DNA of 64,000 nt from an uncultured Mycoplasmatota bacterium (GCA_900549285.1 URNW01000001.1:1-64000), one strand, 5' to 3'. Shown: positions 17,298 to 26,160, counted from the stretch's first letter. Translations and numbers: made by a program. Notes: generated from the sequence alone by a model not told the origin.

Positions 17298-17750
17298 TTA
17301 ATTTTGTGGTTTATCAATTCTATCTAAAAGATAATCAGCAGAAACATGATATTGATAACAAAGCTGGTATAAAAAGGGAGTAGCAATTAAATATCTTCCT
17401 TTTTCATAATTGCAAATTACAGATTTATTCGTATTTAAAACTTCTGCTAATTTTTTTTGCGTTAGATGATGTTCTTTACGGAATTCTTTTAATCTAGATC
17501 CAATGATGGATAAATTGATACTTTTATTAAAGTCTGCTTTTAAATGAGAAGAAAAATTTAAATCAAAAATATAGTCTATAGAAGAATTAAAATAATTACT
17601 AAAACAAATTAAATGCTTAATAGGAATTAATTCATAACCATTTTCATATTTAGTATAAAGTGTTCTATCAATATTGATAATATTAGCAACCTCTTTTTGA
17701 CTTAAATGATTTTTTTCTCTGATATCTCTCAAATTAAGCTTATAATGCAT
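17298..17750 (-). CDS. Tandem-HTH XRE-type regulator (copy 2)
   Basis: The 150-residue protein has two XRE helix-turn-helix domains: about 6-62 (LSQKEVANIINIDRTLYTKY, ending SIDYIFD) and about 82-140 (LTQKKLAEVLNTNKSVICNY, ending SADYLLDRI). GGTGAT precedes the start. It is divergent from the surface protein gene at 17948; the shared spacer has palindromes ATGTACAT (17781-17788) and ACATGT (17800-17805) that could be operators (inference). Confidence 0.85.
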   Translation of the reverse strand: MHYKLNLRDIREKNHLSQKEVANIINIDRTLYTKYENGYELIPIKHLICFSNYFNSSIDYIFDLNFSSHLKADFNKSINLSIIGSRLKEFRKEHHLTQKKLAEVLNTNKSVICNYEKGRYLIATPFLYQLCYQYHVSADYLLDRIDKPQN

Positions 17751-17825
17751 ATATTAATCACCATACAAATTTTCTCATTTATGTACATTAAATATAACTA
17801 CATGTGCAAAATGCAAAACTTTTTC

Positions 17826-17854
17826 TTGACTTTTAATCTAGCTATATTTATAAT
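17826..17854 (+). promoter_or_regulatory. SigA-type promoter of the surface protein gene
   Basis: TTGACT (17826-17831), 17-bp spacer, TATAAT (17849-17854). Transcription would begin near 17861, giving a leader of about 87 bases. Confidence 0.8.
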
Positions 17855-17864
17855 TTAACTATAA

Positions 17865-17940
17865 GCTAGGAAAATTATCATAGATATATGATAGATTATT
17901 TTAATATTATTTAAAATGAAGCCTAGCATCATGTTAGGAG
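17865..17940 (+). promoter_or_regulatory. Structured 5' UTR with two competing hairpins over the ribosome-binding site
   Basis: GCTAGG (17865-17870), right at the predicted 5' end, is the exact complement of CCTAGC (17922-17927). CCTAGC can alternatively pair with GTTAGG (17933-17938; one G-T wobble), which contains most of the AGGAG ribosome-binding site at 17936-17940. The two pairings exclude each other, so the leader could switch between a hidden and an exposed site. No known riboswitch class is recognised. Confidence 0.5.
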
Positions 17941-17947
17941 CAATAAT

Positions 17948-19630
17948 ATGGAAATAGAAACTTTAAAGAGAAGCTATTTAAAAAGAAATATGGTGATTGT
18001 ATTACTAGTAATAGCAATAATTAGTGCCATAATACTTACGTTTACTAAAGCAAAATATAAAAATACAGAATCTATCCCACTAGTAAATGGAACGATTAAT
18101 TATAAGGTTCCAGATTTTAATACTTTAGCTATATATATTGAGAATGAAGAAGGAAATTATGTGAGCGAAAATAAAATTCCATTATCGGGCTACTATATAA
18201 ATGAGGAAAAAAGTTATTGCCAGACAAATGACAATAAGGATTCATCTGTCAAAATGAAATATGAAAATGGTTCTCTTACTATAAGTAATGTAACGCAAAA
18301 AACAAAATGTTATTTTTACTTTAATCTTCAAGAAAAAGCATCTAATTTAAAAGATAAAATCTTAGCAAATAATGGTGGAATAGAATATATTACTTCCAAA
18401 AGCGAACCAGACTTTTCTAAAATATCTCCTACTTTTATTAAAGCAATAGATCAAGGAGTTACAAATTCAAATGTTGGCTCTTCGGATGCTACTATAATGA
18501 CATACGTAGCTTATGCTGATTCTTATAGCTTTGATGAAAAAACAGGATTATATAGTTTAAATGATCCGAAAATTGCACGATATCACGATATCTATAAAGA
18601 ATTGATAGGAAAATATATTTCTTCTCCATATTGGTCTGGTGATAATACAGTCCCAACAACAAGTCTAACAAATGTTTATTATGTTACAGATGCTGAGTCA
18701 AGTGCAATTTATGTAAAAATGTCCATGAAAACACTTGAACAAGACTTAACAGATAAAGGGGTATATAGCACTATAGATAATGATGGGACAACATATTACT
18801 TTAGAGGAGCTGTAGATAATAATTGGCTATACTTTGCAGGTTTTTATTGGAGGATTATAAGAATTAATGGAGATGGATCCATTCGTTTAATATATACTGG
18901 TGAAAAAGATAAAATAGATCCTACAAAAGGAAGCATTAGTTATTATAGTGTTGATACAGGAATCACAACTTCTTTAAATAATCCATTTAGTTCTAATTTT
19001 GGAATGGCTGAATATGTTGGATATATGTATCAACTAGGGAAAGCTCACGGTTATAAATATGATAGTCAAATAAAATCCACGATAGATATATGGTACTATA
19101 ATAATTTATTAAATTATACTACATACCTATCTGATGCAGGATTTTGTAATGATCGAACTGGATATGATTCTACTTTGCAAAATAAATTAGAAGGAATTGG
19201 AAAAACAGATGTAATCTATGAATCAACGATTCGCAATTATATAAATCATAATCCAAGTTTAAAATGCTCAAATAAAGAGGATAATTTTACTGTTCAAGAT
19301 ACTCAAAAAGGAAACGGAGCTTTAACATATCCAATCGGATTAATAAGTGTAGACGAAGGAGCTTATGCAGGATTGGTATTTAATACTTACAACTCTTATA
19401 ATTATTTAAATACAGGTCTTGAAAGTTGGACAATAAGTCCCACAAAAAATGAGACTACAGGAATCTATGGTTTAAGAACATGGATGCTTGGATCAACTGG
19501 AGCTATAGTGGATAATCATTCAAATAATCCATATGGAAGCATAAGACCAGTTATTAATTTAAAATCAACTGTAAAAGTGATTGGAAATGGTACAGCATCA
19601 AGCCCTTATATAGTTGTTAGTGTTGAATAA
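17948..19630 (+). CDS. Membrane-anchored surface protein
   Basis: The 560-residue protein has a basic N-terminus and one membrane helix (about 14-33), then a large extracytoplasmic part. A small N-terminal domain (about 45-130) holds two cysteines (YCQ and KCYFYF). The C-terminal portion has recurring blocks (WRIIRINGDGSIRLIYTG; YPIGLISVDEGAYAG; GSIRPVINLKS; NGTASSPYIV) that I associate with large uncharacterised secreted proteins of gut Firmicutes. There is no LPXTG motif. It has its own promoter, leader and terminator, and a divergent tandem-HTH gene. Confidence 0.75.
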   Translation: MEIETLKRSYLKRNMVIVLLVIAIISAIILTFTKAKYKNTESIPLVNGTINYKVPDFNTLAIYIENEEGNYVSENKIPLSGYYINEEKSYCQTNDNKDSSVKMKYENGSLTISNVTQKTKCYFYFNLQEKASNLKDKILANNGGIEYITSKSEPDFSKISPTFIKAIDQGVTNSNVGSSDATIMTYVAYADSYSFDEKTGLYSLNDPKIARYHDIYKELIGKYISSPYWSGDNTVPTTSLTNVYYVTDAESSAIYVKMSMKTLEQDLTDKGVYSTIDNDGTTYYFRGAVDNNWLYFAGFYWRIIRINGDGSIRLIYTGEKDKIDPTKGSISYYSVDTGITTSLNNPFSSNFGMAEYVGYMYQLGKAHGYKYDSQIKSTIDIWYYNNLLNYTTYLSDAGFCNDRTGYDSTLQNKLEGIGKTDVIYESTIRNYINHNPSLKCSNKEDNFTVQDTQKGNGALTYPIGLISVDEGAYAGLVFNTYNSYNYLNTGLESWTISPTKNETTGIYGLRTWMLGSTGAIVDNHSNNPYGSIRPVINLKSTVKVIGNGTASSPYIVVSVE

Positions 19631-19634
19631 AAAC

Positions 19635-19668
19635 AAACCACCATAAATATATTTTAATGGTGGTTTTT
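19635..19668 (+). terminator. Intrinsic terminator overlapping the next gene's ribosome-binding site
   Basis: Perfect 10-bp stem AAACCACCAT / ATGGTGGTTT with T tail. The right arm contains GGTGG, the only ribosome-binding site for the ATG at 19669. Confidence 0.85.
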
Positions 19669-20253
19669 ATGTTAATTGCCCATAGAGGATTAGTAAAAGA
19701 AGGAATAAAAGAAAATACTTTAAAAGCCTTTTCAGAAGCAATAAAAAGCCCAAAATATGCTGGATTTGAATTAGATGTATATACAAGCAAAGATGATATT
19801 TTTGTAGTTCATCACGATCCTTTAATAAACGGTAAGTTTATATGGAATATGACATATAAAGAATTAAAGAAAAAAGGTATCATAAAATTAATAGATGTTT
19901 TAAAATTAGAGACAGATAAAATTATTTTGATAGAGATTAAAGATATTAATATAAATATAGAAAAGTTTACAATATTATTAAATAAATATAAAAATAAAAA
20001 AATATATGTCATGTCTTTTTTTAATAGCGTTATAAAAAAATTTAAAAAACCAACCTTTAAAGTTGGCATATTAAATTATATTTTAAACAGTACCTCAGAG
20101 TATCATTATAATTTTATAGGTATACTTTATGATGTAGCAACTAATCATATGATAAATAGTTTGAAAAAACTTAATATTGAAGTATTTTTATATGCTTTAA
20201 ATAAAAAAGATAAATATATATTTCCAGATGTATACTATATAGTAGATGATTAA
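19669..20253 (+). CDS. Glycerophosphodiester phosphodiesterase
   Basis: The 194-residue protein shows the GDPD TIM-barrel signature: AHRG at the start, ENTLKAF, ELDVY (metal ligands), VVHHDP, and EIKDI later. The family hydrolyses glycerophosphodiesters to glycerol-3-phosphate and an alcohol. It is somewhat shorter than the usual 230-250 residues. No signal peptide is present. ATG at 19669 is preferred over the in-frame ATG at 19657, which lies within the terminator stem. Confidence 0.88.
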   Translation: MLIAHRGLVKEGIKENTLKAFSEAIKSPKYAGFELDVYTSKDDIFVVHHDPLINGKFIWNMTYKELKKKGIIKLIDVLKLETDKIILIEIKDININIEKFTILLNKYKNKKIYVMSFFNSVIKKFKKPTFKVGILNYILNSTSEYHYNFIGILYDVATNHMINSLKKLNIEVFLYALNKKDKYIFPDVYYIVDD

Positions 20254-20254
20254 A

Positions 20255-21280
20255 TTAAGTTTTCTTTTTATTGAATATATAGAAAAATAACAAAATTATA
20301 ATAATAGAAAATCCCAAAGAGATAAAAGGAAGAGCATAATAAGCAGCTAACTCATAAATATAATTAAAATCAAAAACGCAAATAATCATAAAAGCTAACA
20401 GAATAATAATAGCAATTGTACTCCAAGAACTATGTTTTTTAGGAACAAGCATTTTAATAGAATAAATACTAAAAGCAGAAGTAATAAACAAATCAAATGC
20501 CCAAGCTATAGATAAAATATTTTCTACTTTTTCAATAAAATTAAGCATTATAACTTGTTTTAAAACCATATATTCAGGGAAGCGAAAAACATTTACTAAA
20601 ACTTCTCCAAAAACACCATTAATACAAAGAATAGCTAAAATAATTAAAAATACTGCTAATAAATAAAATTTAACGTAATTTTTAACTTGACTATTAAAAT
20701 GCAAAGTTAAAATTCCTGGAAAAGAACTAATTCCTGCAAAAGAAATAATACAAATAAGAAGATTAGAAGGTGAAGCAGTTAGAATAGGTAAAAAATTATA
20801 AGTATCAAAATTGCCAATGATACTAATAATTGATAATATAGATAGCACTAATCCAATAGGAAATACTGAACAAGCAAGTTTATGAATTAAATCTAATCCA
20901 CCCCAAGCACAATAAATAAGTAGCAAAATCCAAGGAGCAAGAATCATAAATATAGGAGTATTAGTAAGTAAAAAACTAGAAACAAAAATTTCATATATAA
21001 GTAAAGTATAGAGTAGTAAACAGATACTAGCAAGAAGAATGAATAATTGGGCAATTTTTCCAATAATTTTGCTTTCTTGTAAAATTTGTGATAAAGATTT
21101 ATCCTTTTTGCTTTTTATAATATATCGATATCCTAAAATAATAAATAAACCTAGAATAGATCCTATAATAGCCCCAATATATGTATCTTTATTAGTATAT
21201 TTACATATTAAAGAAATTCCAAAACCAAAAAATAAACTTCTAGTGAGAAAAAATAAGATTGTTGCATTTTCTTTTTTCAT
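20255..21280 (-). CDS. gerAB: Spore germination receptor subunit B (GerAB family permease)
   Basis: The 341-residue protein has about ten hydrophobic segments and is somewhat short for the family. It fits the GerAB/APC-superfamily permease subunit of nutrient germinant receptors in the inner spore membrane. GGTGAAATC precedes the start, which overlaps the 3' end of gerAC by four bases. Assignment rests on the hydrophobic pattern and on its place in the gerAA-AC-AB operon. Confidence 0.85.
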   Translation of the reverse strand: MKKENATILFFLTRSLFFGFGISLICKYTNKDTYIGAIIGSILGLFIILGYRYIIKSKKDKSLSQILQESKIIGKIAQLFILLASICLLLYTLLIYEIFVSSFLLTNTPIFMILAPWILLLIYCAWGGLDLIHKLACSVFPIGLVLSILSIISIIGNFDTYNFLPILTASPSNLLICIISFAGISSFPGILTLHFNSQVKNYVKFYLLAVFLIILAILCINGVFGEVLVNVFRFPEYMVLKQVIMLNFIEKVENILSIAWAFDLFITSAFSIYSIKMLVPKKHSSWSTIAIIILLAFMIICVFDFNYIYELAAYYALPFISLGFSIIIILLFFYIFNKKKT

Positions 21281-22353
21281 GATTTCACCTCAAAAGTTAA
21301 TCCTTTCTTATTAATTTTTAAATCAATATCATAAGAAATATCTTGCTTTGTCCATTTAAAGAAATCTTTTATCCGATATTTATTATAATAGCTTTTTCCA
21401 ATCTTTAATAAATTAGATTGTGAGTCTTGAAGTTTTTTTAAAACCTGATCAATTTTCTTTTCAATCACCTCAGTAAATTCTTTTTCTAGTTTAGTATAAG
21501 TATCAGAATCTTTTAAATCATATTGGCAATTATTTTCACTAATTCTAGCATTAATAGTTCCGTTAACTATGATTCGATCCTTTCTTGGCTCGATTTTAAA
21601 ATCACTTTTATAATCAGCGATCACAATATCATGATCATCATCACAAGTCATCTTAAAATGAATAGATTCTACATTAAAATTATTTAACATATTAATAATA
21701 CTAGTCTCTTCAACATTAAAAGAGGTAACTAATTCATAATCCCTAAAAGCACCTAAACCCATTAATTCAATTTCTTTATCATGAACTTGGAAAATAGGAA
21801 GCATAGCATCTTCTCCTTCACTTAAAATACTATTTAAAGTTTTAGTAAAGGGGGTATAATAAGCAGAATTATAAGTTTCTAAATTATACTCTAATAGTTG
21901 TACTAAAAAAGAACTAACAATGGGATGCTCTTTTGATGAAGCACTGATTAAATCTTTAGCATCTCCCCAAGCAATGGTAGCATAAAACTCATTTCTAAGT
22001 CGTTCACTACGAATTAGGTAATCTACACAATCTTTTAAATGGTAGCGAGCAATATTTTCACTAAATATAATTATTTCTACATGTTCAAAATAAGGAATTT
22101 TATCCATTTGATTAGCAGCTTTAGTAAAAGCATAAACTAAATTTTCTCCTTTAGAACTAACCAAGTAAGTACTATTAGATGCAGAAGTTTCACCTTCTTT
22201 TTTAGTGCTGATAATTTCAAATGTAACTTCAAATTGTTGATCTTTATAATCAATTGCAATTCCTGAAATGATAGCTAAGTCATCTAATTGATTATAGTCA
22301 TAGCATCCTCCTAAAAATAAAGGAATTAATAAAATTAAAATTATTTTCTTCAT
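21277..22353 (-). CDS. gerAC: Spore germination receptor subunit C (GerAC lipoprotein)
   Basis: The 358-residue protein starts with a lipoprotein signal ending in the lipobox FLGGC (Cys near 17), followed by the family motif YDYNQLDDLAIISGIAIDY. Regions such as KIPYFEHVEIIIFSE and the C-terminal KKLQDSQSNLLKIGKSYY match Ger(x)C proteins. It forms the lipid-anchored subunit of the germinant receptor. It overlaps gerAA by four bases. Confidence 0.93.
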   Translation of the reverse strand: MKKIILILLIPLFLGGCYDYNQLDDLAIISGIAIDYKDQQFEVTFEIISTKKEGETSASNSTYLVSSKGENLVYAFTKAANQMDKIPYFEHVEIIIFSENIARYHLKDCVDYLIRSERLRNEFYATIAWGDAKDLISASSKEHPIVSSFLVQLLEYNLETYNSAYYTPFTKTLNSILSEGEDAMLPIFQVHDKEIELMGLGAFRDYELVTSFNVEETSIINMLNNFNVESIHFKMTCDDDHDIVIADYKSDFKIEPRKDRIIVNGTINARISENNCQYDLKDSDTYTKLEKEFTEVIEKKIDQVLKKLQDSQSNLLKIGKSYYNKYRIKDFFKWTKQDISYDIDLKINKKGLTFEVKS

Positions 22354-23783
22354 ATATTTTCTCCTTGTTTTGTTTTATTTTTTCTAGCTAAGAGATCACT
22401 GCGATATTTATCTTTTCTTAAAGGAGTTTTCAGTGCCGTTTTAAAAAAATAAGTTTTATCAAAAGGCACTAGTGGATAAAAATAAGGCTTTCCAAAAGAA
22501 TGAATTTTATTAATACGTATTAGAAAATAAAATGTGGCAAATACTAAACCTAATATTCCATAAATAGCCGCAGCAAATAAAAAGATAAATCGTAAATTAC
22601 GTAAAGCATTAGATACTTCAATCTCAGTAAAAATTAAACTTGCCATAAAAGTGAGAGCAATAATAATGATTGTAATAGGGGAAACAATACCTGCCGATAC
22701 GGCTGCATCACCTAAGACTAAAGCTCCTAAAATAGAAATGGCGCTTCCATAAGTATTAGGAAATCGAAGATCGCTTTCTCTTAACATTTCACAAACAAAC
22801 AACATAATTAAAACTTCAATAATAGAAGGGAAAGGAACTCCATCTCTTTGAATACTAAAACTAACCAATAGTTTTGTAGGAATAGTTTCCTGGTTATAAT
22901 TTATTAGAGCAATATAAATCGCTGGTACAGTCATAGATAAGAAAAAACAGGCAAAACGTACAACTTTAAGAAAATTAATATTTTTACTTTTATGATAATT
23001 ATCAATTCCAGGATTGATAAAATCAATAAAGAAAGCAGGTAAAATTACTGCAAAAGGAGAGGTATCTACTACTAAAACAATTTTTCCTTCTAATAGAGCT
23101 TTAGCTACAAAATCAGGTCGTTCTGTAACTTGATAAGTAGGAAAATGAGTTTTTTCTTCATCTGTAATTAATTGTCCAATACTACTAGAATCTAAAATAC
23201 CATCAATATCAATTTTGGCTAATTTCTCACGAATTAATTGAATTGTTTCTTCCTCAGTAATATCTTGAAAATATAATAAGCCCACCTTAGTTAGGGTTTT
23301 CCTACCTAAAGTAAATTCTTCTGTTTTTAACATACTGGATTTTAATCTTTTTTTAATAAGTCCAAGATTAATCTGATAATTTTCTGTAAAGGCATCTTTT
23401 GGCCCATTTGGCGCAGCTTCTGTTGAAGGAGTTGGAATCCCTCTATTAATGTCTGCTCTTGTTTCAATGGCTAAAATAGTATTTTTATGAACAATAATAG
23501 TAAATCCATTTGTAATAAAATATTCTATTTCATCAATATTTTTAATTTCTTTTGTATTAGGACTAGGTAATATACTTTCAATACCCATATTTTTAGTATT
23601 TTTAAAACTGCTAAAATTACTTAAATTTTTTAAGATATACTCATTTACTTTATCACTAGAACTGACTGTCTCTAAATAAAGAATATAAACAGTATCAAAT
23701 AGTGATATTTTAACTTTTTTAATAATTAAATCGGGAGTATTTTGAAATTCTTCTTGAATTCTTTTCACGATTTTATTTTCCAT
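22350..23783 (-). CDS. gerAA: Spore germination receptor subunit A (GerAA)
   Basis: The 477-residue protein has a soluble N-terminal domain of about 240 residues (IESILPSPNTKEI; ETRADINRGIPTPSTEAAPNGPKDAF, split here by function not position; GRKTLTKVGLLYFQDI) and four to five membrane segments (about 270-430). The motif PDFVAKALLEGKIVLVVDTS leads into the membrane part. This is the usual GerA layout and length. ATG at 23783 is chosen because AGGTGG lies five bases before it; the GTG at 23792 sits inside that site. It heads the germinant receptor operon. The 306 bases upstream (23793-24098) hold no recognised gene. Confidence 0.93.
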   Translation of the reverse strand: MENKIVKRIQEEFQNTPDLIIKKVKISLFDTVYILYLETVSSSDKVNEYILKNLSNFSSFKNTKNMGIESILPSPNTKEIKNIDEIEYFITNGFTIIVHKNTILAIETRADINRGIPTPSTEAAPNGPKDAFTENYQINLGLIKKRLKSSMLKTEEFTLGRKTLTKVGLLYFQDITEEETIQLIREKLAKIDIDGILDSSSIGQLITDEEKTHFPTYQVTERPDFVAKALLEGKIVLVVDTSPFAVILPAFFIDFINPGIDNYHKSKNINFLKVVRFACFFLSMTVPAIYIALINYNQETIPTKLLVSFSIQRDGVPFPSIIEVLIMLFVCEMLRESDLRFPNTYGSAISILGALVLGDAAVSAGIVSPITIIIIALTFMASLIFTEIEVSNALRNLRFIFLFAAAIYGILGLVFATFYFLIRINKIHSFGKPYFYPLVPFDKTYFFKTALKTPLRKDKYRSDLLARKNKTKQGENI

Positions 23784-24098
23784 ATATTCCACCTAAAATT
23801 ATTATTGGTATAATTGAGCATTTCTATACGAAATATAAATAAAATCACATATTCAAAAGCTAAAATATTATGATATATCTTAAATAATGTGCAAGGTTAA
23901 TGTGAATTTAGAGAAAATTAATGATATGAAACAAATAAATGCAAATAGAAAAAAGGATCAAAAGAGATTGATGACAATCTTTGTTCAATAGTTCCTAACA
24001 AATACTATCTTTTTTTTATCAAATATGATACTATTAAAACAAGATAGTGTAGAAAGATAATTAGAAATTACTAGATACGAATTATTATGGTGGCACAA

Positions 24099-24530
24099 AT
24101 GAAAAAAATATTCATTATTTTGGGAATAGCCATAGCAAGTTTTGCTCTTTTAAAATTTATTTTTCCCAAAGAACTCAAAGTTTATTATTCTTTAGATACT
24201 TTAAAGGAATTATTAGAGGATAGCAAAACAATGATCATATGTCGCTATGATGTACATAATCCTTATAATTTTTGCTCTGAAGATACAATGATAAAATCAA
24301 TTTCTGATGAAGATGAAGTTAATGAAATTATTTCCTTAATTACTACATCAAATATATCGAATGGAAAAACAAATATGATGGGTGCAGGTACCGTAATTCA
24401 TACTTTTGATGCGAATGGAAATTTTTTAGTAAATATTTTTTATTATCCTTATGTTGGACTAGAAAAAGGGGATTCGTTTTATACGTTAGACTCAAAAAAT
24501 GCAAAGCGCATAATAAAAATACTTGAATAA
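24099..24530 (+). CDS. Small membrane-anchored protein, related to the lipoprotein at 51.3 kb
   Basis: The 143-residue protein has one N-terminal hydrophobic segment (about 4-22), then an extracytoplasmic domain. Its order of elements (KTMIICRYD, DEVNEIISLITTSNIS, HTFDANGNFLVNIFY) parallels the lipoprotein at 51337 (KVVLAFHND, ETITKIIDIIEKSTVT, QFYDEDNQLIAEYEG), suggesting one small family, function unknown. ATG at 24099 follows GGTGG by five bases. Confidence 0.65.
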   Translation: MKKIFIILGIAIASFALLKFIFPKELKVYYSLDTLKELLEDSKTMIICRYDVHNPYNFCSEDTMIKSISDEDEVNEIISLITTSNISNGKTNMMGAGTVIHTFDANGNFLVNIFYYPYVGLEKGDSFYTLDSKNAKRIIKILE

Positions 24531-24667
24531 ATTTTTACTAAAAATAAAATAGCAAAAAATTGCTAAGATATTTTGGTAATTAGAAAATAATAAAGGATAG
24601 TCAAATGATAAGTAACGAAAGCAATGAATAGTTTTATTCTAATCTAAAAGAAAATACTAAAAAATGA

Positions 24668-24696
24668 TTGACTTCAATATGATTTTAGTGTAATAT
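24668..24696 (+). promoter_or_regulatory. SigA-type promoter of tRNA-Ser
   Basis: TTGACT (24668-24673), 17-bp spacer, TAATAT (24691-24696), 23 bases before the tRNA. Confidence 0.75.
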
Positions 24697-24718
24697 TAAA
24701 TAGTACTTATAAATTGAT

Positions 24719-24811
24719 GGAGTAGTACTCAAGAGGCTGAAGAGGGGTCCCTGCTAAGGATCTAGGTCGGCGAATGCTGGCGCGGAGGTTCAAATCCTCT
24801 CTACTCCGCCA
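24719..24811 (+). tRNA. tRNA-Ser (GCT)
   Basis: GGAGTAG/CTACTCC acceptor stem, anticodon loop CTGCTAA with anticodon GCT, long variable arm (GGTCGGCGAATGCTGGC region), discriminator G and encoded CCA. Confidence 0.96.
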
Positions 24812-24823
24812 TTTAAGTGTTTT

Positions 24824-24848
24824 ATCCCGTATTTGCGGGATTTTTTAT
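24824..24848 (+). terminator. Intrinsic terminator of tRNA-Ser
   Basis: ATCCCG / CGGGAT stem, 6-base loop, T6 tail. Confidence 0.88.
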
Positions 24849-25135
24849 TTTATAGGAAATCCATGTATTCTTTAAGTAAGTGATGTATCTATACATTAAG
24901 AAAAGAGATTACAGATGCTATATTTAGTGAAATCATAAGAGTGCACAAATATAAGTGTAACTAGCTAATTAAGATTAAAATTAAAATATAAAAGAAGTAT
25001 GGGAACAACTCTCGAAAGTATGGCTTATGGTGGATAAAAGTGCCTTAGATAAAAAACAAACCATGAGGTTTTACGAATTAACGTAAATTAATTCTTATGT
25101 TCTTGTTTAAACATATACCTATTTTAATATAAACT
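24849..25135. other. Intergenic region without recognised gene
   Basis: A frame stays open from 24985 to a TAA at 25086 (34 codons, including WEQLSKVW and DKKQTMRFYELT) but has no supported start and no ribosome-binding site. It may be the tail of a lost gene. A short stem TTACG / CGTAA lies near 25070-25090. Nothing else is seen. Confidence 0.4.
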
Positions 25136-25354
25136 TTATTTTTTCTTAGGAGGCACAAAATCAATTCCACCTTTAGAAAATGGATTACATTTTAAGATTC
25201 TTTTAATCATTAACAAGCTCCCCTTAAAAAAGCCATGAACTTCTAAAGCTTCAATTGCATAGTTACTACAAGTAGGATAATAACGGCAATGATTATGGAA
25301 ATCTCCAGGAATAGATTGGTATAAACGAATGAATTTAATTAAAACTTTTTTCAT
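25136..25354 (-). CDS. yidD: Membrane protein insertion efficiency factor YidD
   Basis: The 72-residue protein has the full family pattern: FIRLYQ, CRYYPTCSNYAIEALEVHG with its cysteines, RILKCNPFSKGGIDFVP. YidD is a small membrane-associated protein thought to help YidC-mediated insertion. It usually lies in the rnpA-yidC region; here it is alone. The start MKKVLIK is the family start; a longer in-frame version would overlap the divergent gene's upstream region. Confidence 0.95.
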   Translation of the reverse strand: MKKVLIKFIRLYQSIPGDFHNHCRYYPTCSNYAIEALEVHGFFKGSLLMIKRILKCNPFSKGGIDFVPPKKK

Positions 25355-25429
25355 GTCTTCATCACAAATTAATTGTATCACAAAACGAATTGTAAACTCT
25401 ACCATAAGTTGCTTGCAAAGGAAAAAAAT

Positions 25430-25978
25430 ATGACCTATAATAAAAGTAAGTGGGAAAGTGATGATGAAATGAATAAGCTAATAAATAAGGAGTATAAGAA
25501 AAAAAGAATCAAAATTATATTAATAATAAGTATGATTTTAATTATATTATTTAGCACTGTATTTTTAATATGGAAAATAAATAAACCTAAGTATAGTAAA
25601 GACCATGCTTTTACCCAATTTTATATTCCAAATACTAGTAATATAAAAGGGGATGTAAATATTGAAGAGTTTATCTCAATTAGTCCAGATTTTGCAATTG
25701 GCGCTAACAAATATGGTTATGCAGTATTTATTGACCCTGATAAAGCTTTTGCAAGATTACTAAAAAATTATGAAAAAGGAATTAATTTGATAAAAAAAGA
25801 ATTTAAATTAGGAAAACTAAGTAAAAATAATTTTATGAGTTACGAAATTTATGGTGCTCAAGCAACAACAGGAACAGATGAAGAAAAAAAGGAAGCACGC
25901 TTGGTAAGCAGAATTTTAGATATATATGAAAATAGCTTTGATATAGATACAATTGATAAAATGATGTTTCATGAATAA
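25430..25978 (+). CDS. Single-pass membrane protein, unknown
   Basis: The 182-residue protein has a charged N-terminus (1-28), one membrane helix (about 30-50) and an outside domain (FTQFYIPNTSNIKGDVN.., GYAVFIDPDKAF). No known family is recognised. AAAGG precedes ATG 25430. It is followed by a strong terminator, so it is monocistronic. Confidence 0.65.
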   Translation: MTYNKSKWESDDEMNKLINKEYKKKRIKIILIISMILIILFSTVFLIWKINKPKYSKDHAFTQFYIPNTSNIKGDVNIEEFISISPDFAIGANKYGYAVFIDPDKAFARLLKNYEKGINLIKKEFKLGKLSKNNFMSYEIYGAQATTGTDEEKKEARLVSRILDIYENSFDIDTIDKMMFHE

Positions 25979-25992
25979 AGTTTTAGATCAAT

Positions 25993-26018
25993 CAAGTAAA
26001 TATTTACTTGTTTTTTTA
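25993..26018 (+). terminator. Intrinsic terminator
   Basis: Perfect palindrome CAAGTAAATATTTACTTG followed by T7. Confidence 0.85.
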
Positions 26019-26076
26019 TATAATGTATAGTAAAATACTATTGGCAAATAAATTGCAAATACACATTAATATTTAG

Positions 26077-26113
26077 TGATATGCCTAGTGCCGCGAAGAG
26101 TGGTGGTGTATCA
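26077..26113 (+). promoter_or_regulatory. Structured leader upstream of rpsB
   Basis: TGATATGCC (26077-26085) pairs with GGTGTATCA (26105-26113; two G-T wobbles) and encloses an unusually GC-rich core (AGTGCCGCGAAGAGTGG). Lying 48 bases before the rpsB start, it could be an S2 autoregulatory site, as r-protein operons often have; the match to a described family was not tested. Confidence 0.5.
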
Positions 26114-26160
26114 TGTTTGACAATATTAAGAGGGTAAAAAACGAAAGGATGGTGCTTTTT

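Noticed and set aside
23793..23860. Forespore SigG-like promoter for the germination operon (TGAATA and CGTATAG on the minus strand)
   Set aside because: The -10 element matches the consensus poorly and the spacing is long; evidence too weak to list.
23887..23991. Possible 34-residue gene upstream of gerAA
   Set aside because: No ribosome-binding site, no family, and highly biased composition.
26113..26160. Longer start of ribosomal protein S2
   Set aside because: The additional 16 residues are unlike S2, and the first bases overlap the leader stem; the family start MAVVSM has its own site.
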